Below, piece by piece: positions 25,895-34,409 of a DNA stretch of 64,000 nucleotides. The translations under genes and the position numbers were made by a program. The first letter of the stretch is position 1; every line of letters starts with the position of its first letter. The stretch lies in NCBI RefSeq assembly GCF_037023725.1, contig NZ_CP146077.1:2021001-2085000 (forward strand), in the 5' to 3' direction. Under the pieces are notes generated by a model that was given only the letters and a program-made list of their open reading frames with translations, was not told the DNA's origin and made no database searches. This DNA comes from Pseudomonas bubulae. Its GTDB lineage: Bacteria; Pseudomonadota; Gammaproteobacteria; Pseudomonadales; Pseudomonadaceae.

Positions 25895-25970
25895 GGGTGA
25901 TTAGCTCAGCTGGGAGAGCATCTGCCTTACAAGCAGAGGGTCGGCGGTTCGATCCCGTCATCACCCACCA
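25895..25970 (+). tRNA. tRNA-Val (TAC), copy 1
   Basis: A complete cloverleaf of 76 bases: GGGTGAT acceptor, TAGCTCAGCTGGGAGAGCA D-arm, anticodon TAC in CTTACAA, GGTTCGATCC T-arm and encoded CCA. Confidence 0.97.
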
Positions 25971-25989
25971 TTCGCTCACAGTGTTACGC

Positions 25990-26066
25990 GCAGCGGTAGT
26001 TCAGTCGGTTAGAATACCGGCCTGTCACGCCGGGGGTCGCGGGTTCGAGTCCCGTCCGCTGCGCCA
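25990..26066 (+). tRNA. tRNA-Asp (GTC), copy 1
   Basis: 77 bases with the GCAGCGG/CCGCTGC acceptor pair, anticodon GTC in CTGTCAC, GGTTCGAGTCC T-arm and encoded CCA. It lies 19 bases after tRNA-Val; the two are probably one transcript. Confidence 0.97.
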
Positions 26067-26284
26067 TTTTTGTTGCCATAAGCCCCTTGAACGCTTGTGG
26101 TTGGGATAAGCCTGATAAATGCAGGTTTACCCGAAAGGCTTCGGTTTGGCAGTTCGCTGCGAAATCAAAGATGCAGGGCGATGGAAACGGATGTTTTTAC
26201 AAGGTTTTGAAAAAAACCAAATAAAAACAACCACTTACACAAATAGTGTGAGAGAATGCGCCCCGCAACGAAAGCGAAGTACAA

Positions 26285-26360
26285 GGGTGATTAGCTCAGC
26301 TGGGAGAGCATCTGCCTTACAAGCAGAGGGTCGGCGGTTCGATCCCGTCATCACCCACCA
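26285..26360 (+). tRNA. tRNA-Val (TAC), copy 2
   Basis: Identical in all 76 bases to copy 1. Confidence 0.97.
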
Positions 26361-26379
26361 CTTGCTTTCAATGTTACGC

Positions 26380-26456
26380 GCAGCGGTAGTTCAGTCGGTT
26401 AGAATACCGGCCTGTCACGCCGGGGGTCGCGGGTTCGAGTCCCGTCCGCTGCGCCA
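26380..26456 (+). tRNA. tRNA-Asp (GTC), copy 2
   Basis: Identical in sequence to copy 1, with the same 19-base spacing from its tRNA-Val. Confidence 0.97.
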
Positions 26457-26494
26457 TATTCTGAACACAAGCCCCTTGAACGCTTGTGATCAAC

Positions 26495-26522
26495 AAAAAG
26501 CCTGCCTTGTGCAGGCTTTTTT
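26495..26522 (+). terminator. Intrinsic terminator after tRNA pair 2
   Basis: AAAAAGCCTGC and GCAGGCTTTTT pair around CTTGT, followed by T residues. Confidence 0.88.
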
Positions 26523-26622
26523 GTGTATGCATGTTTTCTTTGATTGATAAAAAATTCAAATAAAACAACCACTTACGCAAATAGTGTGAGAGAATGCGCC
26601 CCGCAACGAAAGTGAAGTACAA

Positions 26623-26698
26623 GGGTGATTAGCTCAGCTGGGAGAGCATCTGCCTTACAAGCAGAGGGTCGGCGGTTCGATCCCGTCATCACCCACCA
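26623..26698 (+). tRNA. tRNA-Val (TAC), copy 3
   Basis: Identical to copies 1 and 2. Confidence 0.97.
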
Positions 26699-26717
26699 CT
26701 TGCTTTCAATGTTACGC

Positions 26718-26794
26718 GCAGCGGTAGTTCAGTCGGTTAGAATACCGGCCTGTCACGCCGGGGGTCGCGGGTTCGAGTCCCGTCCGCTGCGCCA
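26718..26794 (+). tRNA. tRNA-Asp (GTC), copy 3
   Basis: Identical to copies 1 and 2. Confidence 0.97.
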
Positions 26795-26832
26795 TATTCT
26801 GAACACAGGCCCCTTGAACGCTTGTGATCAAC

Positions 26833-26861
26833 AAAAAAGCCTGCTTAGTGCAGGCTTTTTT
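26833..26861 (+). terminator. Intrinsic terminator after tRNA pair 3
   Basis: AAAAAAGCCTGC and GCAGGCTTTTTT pair around TTAGT. The A-run on the other side may also serve the convergent TonB receptor gene ending at 26891. Confidence 0.9.
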
Positions 26862-26890
26862 GTGCGCGGGTGTTTTGTGGTGTGTGGGGT

Positions 26891-29296
26891 TTAGAAATCC
26901 CAGCGCGTGGTCACCATCACATTGCGAGGGTCACCGTAGTACGACGAGTTATAAAAACCGATATTGGTGTAATACGACTTGTCGAATGCGTTGTTCAGAT
27001 TGACCGTGGCCGACAGGTTTTTCGAAATCTGATAGCGCGCCATCAGATCAACCAGCCAGTATGGGTCCTGGGAGAATTTTTCCACGGTGCCGCCCTTGTT
27101 CCAATTGGTCAGCATCTGCCAGCCGGTGCTCTGCCAGCGAACGCCGCCGCCCAGGGTCAGTTTGTCCAGATCGCCGGTCAGCTTGTAGCTGGTGTACAGG
27201 TTGATCTGGTCTTCCGGTTCCCAGGTCGAGACCTTTGTGCCGCTCTGGTCACGGCTGACCTTGTGGGTGTACCCCGCCTGCAATTGCCAGCCTGGCATCA
27301 GTTCACCGGAGATCTCTGCTTCGTAACCCTTGGTCGTGGCCTTGATACCCTTGTAGGCGTAGTCGATGTCCGGGTTGGTCGGATTGCCGTTGTAGGCCAT
27401 GTCTGCTTCAGGACGGTTGTCCTGATGCACTTCAAAGTAGGCCAGGCTTGAATTCAGGCGGCCATCAAAGAACTCGCCTTTCAGCCCCAGCTCGTAGTTG
27501 GTGCCTTCATCCGGCTCAAGCATCTTGTTGTCGCGATCGCGGTAATACGACTGCGGCAGGAAAATCTCTGTGTAGCTGGTATAGGCCGAAATATTGTCAT
27601 TGATGTCGTAGATCAGGGCTGCGTAGGGCAGCACTTTGCCCGTGTCCTTGGCCTGGCTGGTGCCGGTCAGGGTGTAATTGGCCACCCGGGTGCCCAGCAT
27701 CAGTTTGAGGTCGTCGGTCAGGCTGAAGCGGCCGGTCACGTAGGTACCGGTCTGGCGTGTTGTTTCATCGTTGTATGAAGTGACATTGCCCCAGTCCGGC
27801 TCAAGGCTGTTGCCTTTCCAGTTGTAGTAGTCGTAGGCGTTGTTGACCATATTGGCATTGGTATAGTCCTTGCCAGTCCAGTGCGATTTGGACACCGAAC
27901 CACCGACGACCAGTTCATGTTCGCGCCCCAGCAGGCTGAACGGACCGGTGGCAAATAGGTCACCGCTGTCGCTGACGTATTCGCCGGTGTATTTGCGGGC
28001 GAGCATTTTTGCCAGCCCGGTAGTGGCGTCCGGGTCAAGCAGGGCGCCCAGCGGGGCGTTATAGCCGTTGATCTGGTGGTTGTACTGGCCTTTGACTACC
28101 CAGCCGTTGGCAAAGTTGTGTTCCAGGGTTGAGAACACCGTGCGGGTGTATTGCTCCCAACTGCTCCATTTGGCGCCATTGTTGAATGAGCGCGGGGTGC
28201 TGATCCGGTCACCTTTGGAATTGAACAGTGATGCGCTGCCTGACCAGCTGGAACCTTTGGGGTTGTTGTCCTGATAATCGGCACCCAGGGTCAGCAGGGT
28301 GTCGGGGCTCAGATCCACTTCAAGAATGCCGTAGTAAACCTCGCTGTCACGCTTGTAGTGATCCATGAATGAGTGCTTGTCCTGGTAAGCCGCCACGGCC
28401 CGACCACGCACATTGCCGCTCTCGGTTAATGGCCCGCTGACATCGATTTCGGAGCGGTAGTTTTCCCAGGAGCCTGCGCCCACATCGATATGGGCCTTGA
28501 ATTCGCGGGTCGGTTTTTTGCGCACCATATTGATGGTACCGCCCGGTCCGCCAGCGCCGGTGAGCAGGCCGGTTGCGCCTTTCAGGATTTCGACCCGGTC
28601 ATAGATGGCGGTGTCAGTCAGGGTGTGCCCGGCCGAGTACTGCGGGTCCTGCAAGATGGGGATGCCGTCGTACTGGAAGTTCTTGATCGCAAAACCACGG
28701 GAGTAATAGCTGGTGCGATCACTGTCATAGGTGGCCACGGTGATGCCGGGAGTGTGGCGCATCACGTCATCGATGGAGTTCATGCCGAAATCGTCCATGG
28801 CCTGGCGGGTCACCACGGAAATGGACTGGGGGGTTTCCCTTGGCGTCAGCACCATGCGTGTTGCTGTCGCGATGGAGCCGGGGGTGTAGGAACCGGTGCC
28901 TTCGGTGATAGTCCCGAGCTGGTTGGCGCTGACCTGGGTGGCGCCCAACTCCAGTGCGCCGCCTGCCGCGGGCAGGGCGTCGAGCCTGTAGCCGTTGGCG
29001 CCTTTGACCATGGTATAGCCGCTGCCCCGCAACAAGGCTTCGAATCCGTCATGTTCGTTGTAGGCACCCTGCAGGCCCGGAGTCGACAGGCCTTCCAGGT
29101 TGCTCGACTGAAAAATGATCGCCACGCCGGCTTGTTGCGCGAAGCGGTTCAGTGCGTTGCTCAGCGGGCCTGCGGGTATGTCGTAGCTCTGTACGGCTGC
29201 AGTTTGTGCCTGGGCAGTGGCGGCGTATGCCACGCCAGCCGCCGACGCAACGATCAAGTGAATCGCCAGCGCAAGGGGTTTGTAGGAGGTCAGCAT
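26891..29296 (-). CDS. TonB-dependent siderophore receptor with signalling domain
   Basis: A protein of 801 residues. It has a signal peptide, then an STN signalling domain (about 38-88: PAGPLSNALNRFAQQAGVAI), the plug (about 150-265, with RETPQSISVVTRQ and GGPGGTINMVRKKPT) and a 22-strand barrel ending in the aromatic RWDF. The plug motifs are those of the hydroxamate-type receptors (FpvA/FhuE/FoxA group); the exact siderophore is not readable. The STN domain passes the signal to the FecR-type protein encoded upstream, which releases the FecI-type sigma factor. The three genes lie in order on one strand. The receptor starts 77 bases after fecR. Confidence 0.92.
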   Translation of the reverse strand: MLTSYKPLALAIHLIVASAAGVAYAATAQAQTAAVQSYDIPAGPLSNALNRFAQQAGVAIIFQSSNLEGLSTPGLQGAYNEHDGFEALLRGSGYTMVKGANGYRLDALPAAGGALELGATQVSANQLGTITEGTGSYTPGSIATATRMVLTPRETPQSISVVTRQAMDDFGMNSIDDVMRHTPGITVATYDSDRTSYYSRGFAIKNFQYDGIPILQDPQYSAGHTLTDTAIYDRVEILKGATGLLTGAGGPGGTINMVRKKPTREFKAHIDVGAGSWENYRSEIDVSGPLTESGNVRGRAVAAYQDKHSFMDHYKRDSEVYYGILEVDLSPDTLLTLGADYQDNNPKGSSWSGSASLFNSKGDRISTPRSFNNGAKWSSWEQYTRTVFSTLEHNFANGWVVKGQYNHQINGYNAPLGALLDPDATTGLAKMLARKYTGEYVSDSGDLFATGPFSLLGREHELVVGGSVSKSHWTGKDYTNANMVNNAYDYYNWKGNSLEPDWGNVTSYNDETTRQTGTYVTGRFSLTDDLKLMLGTRVANYTLTGTSQAKDTGKVLPYAALIYDINDNISAYTSYTEIFLPQSYYRDRDNKMLEPDEGTNYELGLKGEFFDGRLNSSLAYFEVHQDNRPEADMAYNGNPTNPDIDYAYKGIKATTKGYEAEISGELMPGWQLQAGYTHKVSRDQSGTKVSTWEPEDQINLYTSYKLTGDLDKLTLGGGVRWQSTGWQMLTNWNKGGTVEKFSQDPYWLVDLMARYQISKNLSATVNLNNAFDKSYYTNIGFYNSSYYGDPRNVMVTTRWDF

Positions 29297-29373
29297 GGAA
29301 GACGTAGTCCTTTATGAGTCGTTGTTACCTACCTTGACGGCTGACTCGACAAAAGCGGAACGAATGGGAATTA

Positions 29374-30360
29374 TTATTTTTCAGGGGGGTGCAACTGGCT
29401 GATCACAACCAGCCAGGGTGTGTAGGTTTTGATCTGCAGGGGCAAGGTGTCGGCGATCAGTTGCAACGCCCGGTCGGTATCGTCCAGAGGCAGTACAGCC
29501 GAGACGCGCAGGCCGGCCAGGGTGTTGCGATCAAACTGCAGGTGCCCGCGTCGATGGCGGGAAATTTCATCAAGCACCTGAGGCAGCGGCTGATCTTCAA
29601 CCACCAGTTGATGGCGCTCCCAAGCCCGATCGATGCTGGCCGGGGAGATGCTGCCAGCCAGTTCGACCGAGCCCTGGCGAATCAGCGCCCGGGAGCCTGC
29701 ACTCACCTCCAGGGTTTGCTGCTCGTTCGCGCTTTGCGCGGCGACGCGAGACTGCAACATGCTCAATACGGTGGTGTCACCCTGGCGCTTGACTACAAAG
29801 CGGGTGCCCAGGGCGCGCATGCTGCCTTGGGCTGTTTCCACGAAAAATGGCCGGGCGCTGTCATGGGCGACGTCGACCAGTACTTCACCTTGCAGTAGTT
29901 CAATGCGCCGCGCCTGGCCGTCAAAATGTACATTGAGCGCGCTGGTGCCGCTGAGGGTAATGCTCGAGTTGTCGGCCAGGCGCTGTGTTTTCCAGTCATT
30001 GGGGCCGGTGCTGATATCGGCCAGCCATTGCTCGGGATAATGGTTTTGCACCAGCAGGGTGGCCGGCAGGGCCAGGCAGCCGGCAATCAGCAGGGCGCGC
30101 AAGGCATGTTTGCGTCGGGTGACTGCCTTGCGCCCGGCAAATGCGGCATTGAGCGCTGCCTTGGCTGGCGTCGACTGCTGGCGCAACGCCTGTAGGCGGT
30201 TGATGACATCTTGCATGCGCCGGGCTGCGGCGGCGTGTTGCGGGCTTTGCTGTTTCCAGCGCTCGAATTCCAGGCGCAAGCCCTCGCTGAAGCCTTCTTC
30301 GTGCAGGCGAAGGATCCATTCGGCGGCTTGTTCGTCTATTGAATCGGGCTGTTCGGGCAT
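29374..30360 (-). CDS. FecR-family anti-sigma / signal-transducing regulator
   Basis: A protein of 328 residues. The N-terminal cytoplasmic domain carries the FecR_N pattern (QAAEWILRLHEEGFSEGLRLEFERW). One membrane span lies at about 85-102, and the periplasmic FecR domain (about 115-210) contains RLADNSSITLSGTSALNV. The C-terminal STN-interacting part follows. FecR proteins hold the sigma factor until the loaded receptor signals through the periplasm. The gene starts six bases after the sigma-factor gene, so co-transcription is near certain. A weak Fur-like sequence (AATAATAATTCCCA, minus strand) overlaps its stop codon. Confidence 0.92.
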   Translation of the reverse strand: MPEQPDSIDEQAAEWILRLHEEGFSEGLRLEFERWKQQSPQHAAAARRMQDVINRLQALRQQSTPAKAALNAAFAGRKAVTRRKHALRALLIAGCLALPATLLVQNHYPEQWLADISTGPNDWKTQRLADNSSITLSGTSALNVHFDGQARRIELLQGEVLVDVAHDSARPFFVETAQGSMRALGTRFVVKRQGDTTVLSMLQSRVAAQSANEQQTLEVSAGSRALIRQGSVELAGSISPASIDRAWERHQLVVEDQPLPQVLDEISRHRRGHLQFDRNTLAGLRVSAVLPLDDTDRALQLIADTLPLQIKTYTPWLVVISQLHPPEK

Positions 30361-30366
30361 GCGGGC

Positions 30367-30885
30367 TCAGGTGTTCAGGCTGTGGCTGCAATGCAGCAGG
30401 GCCTGGATAAGGTACTTGCGCACGGTGCGGTCAGACAGGCCCAGTTGCCGGGCGATTTGGCACTGGGTCAGGCCGTCCAGGTAATACAGCACAAAGGCCT
30501 GGCGGGCTTTGTCCTGCATGCCTTCAAGAATAAAGGCGATCTGCTCCAGGGCTTCCAGGGTGGTAAGAATTTGCTCGGGTGATTGATAGCCTTCGAGTGC
30601 CTCGGCGGTCAGCGCAAGTTCTTGCAAGTAGGCGTTTTCTATCTGTTTGCGGCGCACCTGATCGATGATCAGGCGGCGTGCCGTGGTGCTCAAAAAGGCC
30701 CGGGGCTCGCGCAGGGTGGCTACCGACTCGCGGGCATTGAGAATTCGGGCGAAGGTGTCCTGGGCCAGATCGGCGGCATTTTGCGCGCAACCGAGCTTTC
30801 TGCGTAGCCAGCCAAACAGCCAGCCGTGATGCTCGCAGTACAGTTCGGTAATAGCGCTCTGGTAGGACGGTTCACCCGAAGACAT
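30367..30885 (-). CDS. FecI-type ECF sigma factor
   Basis: A protein of 172 residues with ECF region 2 (LAQDTFARILNAR) and region 4 (GLTQCQIARQLGLSDRTVRKYLIQAL). The region 4 sequence and the RRLIIDQVRRKQIE segment place it in the iron-starvation FecI group. It would direct RNA polymerase to the promoter of the adjacent receptor gene. A Fur-box-like sequence lies 22-36 bases upstream of its start, so expression should rise under iron limitation. Together with the FecR protein and STN receptor it makes a complete cell-surface signalling unit. Confidence 0.93.
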   Translation of the reverse strand: MSSGEPSYQSAITELYCEHHGWLFGWLRRKLGCAQNAADLAQDTFARILNARESVATLREPRAFLSTTARRLIIDQVRRKQIENAYLQELALTAEALEGYQSPEQILTTLEALEQIAFILEGMQDKARQAFVLYYLDGLTQCQIARQLGLSDRTVRKYLIQALLHCSHSLNT

Positions 30886-30906
30886 AGGACGCTGCCTAAA
30901 TGTTAT

Positions 30907-30921
30907 TGAGAATAATTACCA
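30907..30921 (-). promoter_or_regulatory. Fur box upstream of the sigma-factor gene
   Basis: TGAGAATAATTACCA matches the 7-1-7 Fur consensus TGATAATnATTATCA with two mismatches. A wider inverted repeat TTGAGAAT...ATTCTCAA surrounds it. Confidence 0.7.
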
Positions 30922-30984
30922 ATTCTCAACGAAAGTCCGGGGTAAACGCAAGGCGGGCGATGAAATGTAACGGTCACTTGCAAC

Positions 30985-31072
30985 TGTGGGAGCGGGCTTG
31001 CTCGCGATGGGATCGCCTCGGTGTGGCAGGTACACCGCGTTGTATCCATCGCGAGCAAGCCCGCTCCCACAG
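30985..31072. repeat. REP pair upstream of the Fur-regulated unit / after cysH
   Basis: GTGGGAGCGGGCTTGCTCGCGATGG and CCATCGCGAGCAAGCCCGCTCCCAC form a near-perfect inverted pair, both arms of the GGGCTTGC variant. Confidence 0.92.
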
Positions 31073-31090
31073 AGTGTGGAGGCGGGTGTT

Positions 31091-31825
31091 TTAGTTCTTC
31101 GCGATCAAATTGCCGGCATGCAGCCCGCATTCTTTTTGCGTGGCTTCTTCCCACCACCAGCGGCCTTCGCGCTCGTGCTGGTTGGGCAGTACCGGACGGG
31201 TGCAGGGCTCGCAGCCGATGCTGATAAAGCCGCGTTCATGCAGGCTGTTGTAAGGCAGCTCCAGCATGCGGATATAGCCCCAGACTTCCTCGCTGGTCAT
31301 TTGTGCCAACGGGTTGAACTTGTACAGCGTGCGCTCGGGTGTGGAGAACGCGCCGTCAATTTCCAGGGCGGCAACCTGGCTGCGGGTGCCGGGGCTCTGG
31401 TCGCGGCGCTGGCCGGTGGCCCAGGCCTTGACCGTCGACAGCTTGCGTCGCAGCGGCTCGATCTTGCGTATGCCGCAGCATTCGCCATGGCCGTCTTTAT
31501 AGAAGCTGAACAGGCCTTTCTCTTTGACGAAGGGTTCGAGCTTGCTTTGATCCGGCGAGATCAGCTCGATCTGGATCTTGTAATGTTCACGTACCTGTTC
31601 GATAAACCGGTAGGTCTCGGGGTGCAGGCGGCCGGTGTCGAGGCTGAACACCTTGACGTTCTTGTTGAGCTTCCAGGCCATGTCTACCAGCACCACGTCT
31701 TCGGCGCCGCTGAAGGAGATCCAGAGTTCGTCGCCAAAATGTTCAAAGGCGAGTTTGAGAATATCTTGCGGGGACTTGCTGGCGTATGTCGCGGCGAGTT
31801 CGGCGACGTCAAACGGATGGCTCAT
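31091..31825 (-). CDS. cysH: Adenosine 5'-phosphosulfate (APS) reductase
   Basis: A protein of 244 residues. The PAPS/APS reductase fold shows FSGAEDVVL (P-loop-like) and [12 protein letters not shown]. Two cysteine pairs, GECCGIRK and GCEPCTRP, bind a [4Fe-4S] cluster and mark the APS- rather than PAPS-specific type, and the catalytic Cys lies in the C-terminal KECGLH. It reduces APS to sulfite in assimilatory sulfate reduction in the cytoplasm. AGGAAGCC lies upstream of the ATG. It shares the strand with pabB; the 68-base gap leaves co-transcription open. Confidence 0.95.
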   Translation of the reverse strand: MSHPFDVAELAATYASKSPQDILKLAFEHFGDELWISFSGAEDVVLVDMAWKLNKNVKVFSLDTGRLHPETYRFIEQVREHYKIQIELISPDQSKLEPFVKEKGLFSFYKDGHGECCGIRKIEPLRRKLSTVKAWATGQRRDQSPGTRSQVAALEIDGAFSTPERTLYKFNPLAQMTSEEVWGYIRMLELPYNSLHERGFISIGCEPCTRPVLPNQHEREGRWWWEEATQKECGLHAGNLIAKN

Positions 31826-31893
31826 CAGGCGGCTTCCTGCAGTGAATGGCGCTGGGCGCTCTCTAGTCTCGTGATCTTATCAAAAAGCGCGGG

Positions 31894-33255
31894 CTACAGG
31901 GTTTGCAGCGTATCGAGCAGTACCTTCACTTTGGTGATGGATTCCTGGTATTCATCCTGCCAGTCGGAGTCGGCCACAATGCCGCCGCCGCCCCAGCAAC
32001 TGATGCGCCCGTCCTTGACCAGCAGGCTGCGGATGGCGATGGAGCTGTCCATTTCGCCACGCACGTCGAGGTACAGCAGAGAGCCGCAGTAAATGCTGCG
32101 TCGGGTGGGTTCCAGCTCGTCGATGATCTGCATGGCGCGGATTTTCGGGGCGCCGGTAATCGAGCCGCCCGGGAAGCTGTCGCCAATCAGGTCCAGGGCG
32201 TCTTTGCCATCGGCCAGTTCGCCGATCACGCTGCTCACCAGGTGATGGACGTTGGGATAGCTTTCGAGTGTAAACAACTGCGGCACGCTCACCGAACCGG
32301 TGCGGCAGGTGCGCCCCAGGTCGTTGCGCAGCAAATCGACGATCATCAGGTTTTCTGCGCGATCCTTGGGGCTGGCCAGCAGTTCGGCGGCGTTGGCTGC
32401 ATCTTCGCGGCTGTCTTTGCCCCTTGGGCGGGTGCCTTTGATCGGTCGGGTTTCCACTTGATTCTGACTTATCCGTACAAAGCGCTCAGGAGAGAGGCTC
32501 AGGATCGCGTTGTCGCCCGCCAGGCTCATAAAGCCGGAAAAAGGTGTGGGGCAGGCCGCGCGCAATGCGCCATAGGCACTCCAGGCATCGCCCTCGCACT
32601 GGCCGCTGAAGCGCTGGGTGTAATTGACCTGATAGCAGTCGCCCGCCTGGATATACCGATGGATCTGTTTCAGAGCCTGCTGGTACTGGCTGGCGCTGAT
32701 ATCCGGTTGCATCGGTTGCTTGAGATTGAATGGCTTGTTGTGCGACGGGGCAGGCTGGCTGAACAACTGGATCAGGCGCTGGCGCTCTGCTGTTTCGAGG
32801 TTTGGGTGAAATACAAGCTGGCTGGTGGCTGCATAATGGTCACTGATCAGCGCCCAGGCATACAGGCCCAATTGCGCTTCGGGCAGGTGCAGGTCATCCC
32901 GGGCGTTGGCGGGCAGCTGTTCGAGTTGTCGGCCAAAGTCGTAACTCAGGTAACCGATCAGACCGCCAGCAAACGGCAGCTCGTATTCGTCCGGGAGGCT
33001 GGCAGCGCCCAGTTGCTTGAGGCCTTCACGCAGGCGTTGCAGAAAGTCTCGTCCCGACTCGTCTGGCTGCAGGGTCAGTTCTGCCTCAGGCCATGCGCTC
33101 ATCAGGTCAAAGCGACCACGGTCTGCAGTGGGGCGGCCACTGTCGAGCAGCACGGCGCCGGGTGCATTGCGAATGGCCGAAAAATAGTCGGCAGGGTTGG
33201 CGAGGTAAGGCAGCGGGTGTACGGAGCAGGTCAACATGCGCAGCAAATCAGCCAT
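31894..33255 (-). CDS. pabB: Aminodeoxychorismate synthase component I
   Basis: A protein of 453 residues of the anthranilate synthase/ADC synthase superfamily. The N-terminal domain (to about 130) is followed by a chorismate-binding domain with IKGTRPRG, DLLRNDLGR and FPGGSITGAPK. PabB converts chorismate with ammonia from PabA to 4-amino-4-deoxychorismate, the precursor of the p-aminobenzoate of folate. The segment PIKGTRPRG carries the Lys typical of PabB-type enzymes. The start is not certain: ATG 33255 and ATG 33237 are in frame and neither has a clear ribosome-binding sequence. TrpE is the alternative, but the length and motifs favour PabB. Confidence 0.9.
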   Translation of the reverse strand: MADLLRMLTCSVHPLPYLANPADYFSAIRNAPGAVLLDSGRPTADRGRFDLMSAWPEAELTLQPDESGRDFLQRLREGLKQLGAASLPDEYELPFAGGLIGYLSYDFGRQLEQLPANARDDLHLPEAQLGLYAWALISDHYAATSQLVFHPNLETAERQRLIQLFSQPAPSHNKPFNLKQPMQPDISASQYQQALKQIHRYIQAGDCYQVNYTQRFSGQCEGDAWSAYGALRAACPTPFSGFMSLAGDNAILSLSPERFVRISQNQVETRPIKGTRPRGKDSREDAANAAELLASPKDRAENLMIVDLLRNDLGRTCRTGSVSVPQLFTLESYPNVHHLVSSVIGELADGKDALDLIGDSFPGGSITGAPKIRAMQIIDELEPTRRSIYCGSLLYLDVRGEMDSSIAIRSLLVKDGRISCWGGGGIVADSDWQDEYQESITKVKVLLDTLQTL

Positions 33256-33325
33256 CGGAGCGGGGGGCTGATTGTAGTCCTGTGCAGGGTTGCAAATCTA
33301 TGCGGCTTGTGGGAACTGCGAGAAC

Positions 33326-33411
33326 TGTGGGAGCGGGCTTGCTCGCGATAGAAGTGACGCGGTTTAGCAGGTAAAACGCGTTGATAGCATCGCGAGCAAG
33401 CCCGCTCCCAA
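33326..33411. repeat. REP pair upstream of pabB
   Basis: CTGTGGGAGCGGGCTTGCTCGCGAT and ATCGCGAGCAAGCCCGCTCCCA face each other across about 40 bases. It lies between pabB and the ATP-grasp gene, both on the minus strand. Confidence 0.9.
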
Positions 33412-33425
33412 AGGTGTGAAAACGC

Positions 33426-34409
33426 TTATTCGGGCGGGTGAATATGGCCGAACAGTTCCTGGGCAAAGCGCACGCGCTCTTCCGGTGTTTCCTTGATGCC
33501 TTTGGCGGCCAGTTCTTCGAGGTGGGCCTCGACTGCGTGGGTGCGCAGGGTCAGGCCGCAATCGTTGGCAATCTGGATATTCAGCCCCGGACGGGCGTTG
33601 AGTTCCAGAATCAGCGGGCCTTTATCCTGATCGAGAACCATGTCCACGCCGATGTAGCCCAGGCCGCACAACTCGTAGCAACCGGCCGCCAGCTTCATGA
33701 AACCGTCCCAGTTGGGCAGTTGCACGCCGTCCACCGCGTTGGTGGTGTCGGGGTGCTTGCTGATGATGTTGTTCAGCCAGGTGCCACGCAGGGTCAGGCC
33801 GGTGGCCAGGTCGACGCCAACACCGATGGCGCCCTGGTGCAGGTTGGCCTTGCCGCCCGATTGCCGGGTAGGCAGGCGCAGCATGGCCATTACCGGGTAA
33901 CCCATCAGCACGATGATGCGGATATCCGGCACGCCTTCGTAGCTGATGCTTTTGAAGATCTGGTCCGGGGTTACCCGGTATTCGATCAATGCCCGGTCCC
34001 GGTGACCACCCAGGGAGTACAGGCCGGTGAGGATGCTGGAAATCTGATGTTCGATCTCTTCATGGCTGATGATCTTGCCCGAGACGGTACGGAAGCGGTC
34101 TTCGAAGCGGTCCGCGATCACCAGAATGCCGTCACCGCCCGCGCCTTGTGCGGGCTTGATCACGAAGTCGTTGCGGTCACCGATGATGTCATCCAGCTTT
34201 TCGATTTCTTTCTCGGTGGAAATCACGCCGTACATCTCAGGTACGTGAATGCCCGCTTTGATTGCACGTTCCTTGGTGATGATCTTGTCATCCACAATCG
34301 GATACAGGCTGCGTTTGTTGTACTTGAGTACGTAGTCCGCATTGCGCCGATTAATGCCCATGATGCCCCGGGCTTCCAGGGCCTTCCAGGTCTTCCAGAA
34401 GCCGAACAT
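33426..34409 (-). CDS. RimK-like ATP-grasp ligase (alpha-L-glutamate ligase-like)
   Basis: A protein of 327 residues. It has an ATP-grasp fold with DFVIKPAQGAGGDGILV (nucleotide-binding loop), the central strand PDIRIIVLMGYPVMAMLR and the metal-binding LILELNARPGLNIQIAN. No signal peptide is present, so it is cytoplasmic. Relatives such as RimK ligate glutamate to peptides or proteins, but this branch has no assigned substrate. Its ATG overlaps the stop of the transglutaminase-7TM gene by one base. The retropepsin-like gene lies further upstream, so the three form one operon. Published comparative work on amidoligases groups such trios as a putative peptide-modification system. Confidence 0.88.
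   Translation of the reverse strand: MFGFWKTWKALEARGIMGINRRNADYVLKYNKRSLYPIVDDKIITKERAIKAGIHVPEMYGVISTEKEIEKLDDIIGDRNDFVIKPAQGAGGDGILVIADRFEDRFRTVSGKIISHEEIEHQISSILTGLYSLGGHRDRALIEYRVTPDQIFKSISYEGVPDIRIIVLMGYPVMAMLRLPTRQSGGKANLHQGAIGVGVDLATGLTLRGTWLNNIISKHPDTTNAVDGVQLPNWDGFMKLAAGCYELCGLGYIGVDMVLDQDKGPLILELNARPGLNIQIANDCGLTLRTHAVEAHLEELAAKGIKETPEERVRFAQELFGHIHPPE

Larger units (their letters stand above)
26221..26522 (+). repeat. Tandem Val/Asp tRNA unit, first near-identical copy
   Basis: This segment, from the upstream ACAACCACTTAC motif through tRNA-Val, tRNA-Asp and a terminator hairpin, recurs 338 bases further on with few differences (for example TTACAC versus TTACGC). It records a recent duplication. 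Confidence 0.88.
26559..26861 (+). repeat. Tandem Val/Asp tRNA unit, second near-identical copy
   Basis: Direct repeat of the 26221-26522 segment at an offset of 338 bases, including leader, both tRNAs and terminator. Confidence 0.88.

Noticed and set aside
26119..26547. Plus-strand open frame of 142 codons
   Set aside because: It reads through tRNA genes and a terminator.
25895..26794. Regular repeats resembling a CRISPR array
   Set aside because: The repeated units are complete tRNA-Val and tRNA-Asp genes with cloverleaf structure; no cas genes are nearby.
31903..33351. 482-codon plus-strand frame over pabB
   Set aside because: It runs through the REP element at its end and is antisense to pabB, whose motifs are clear.
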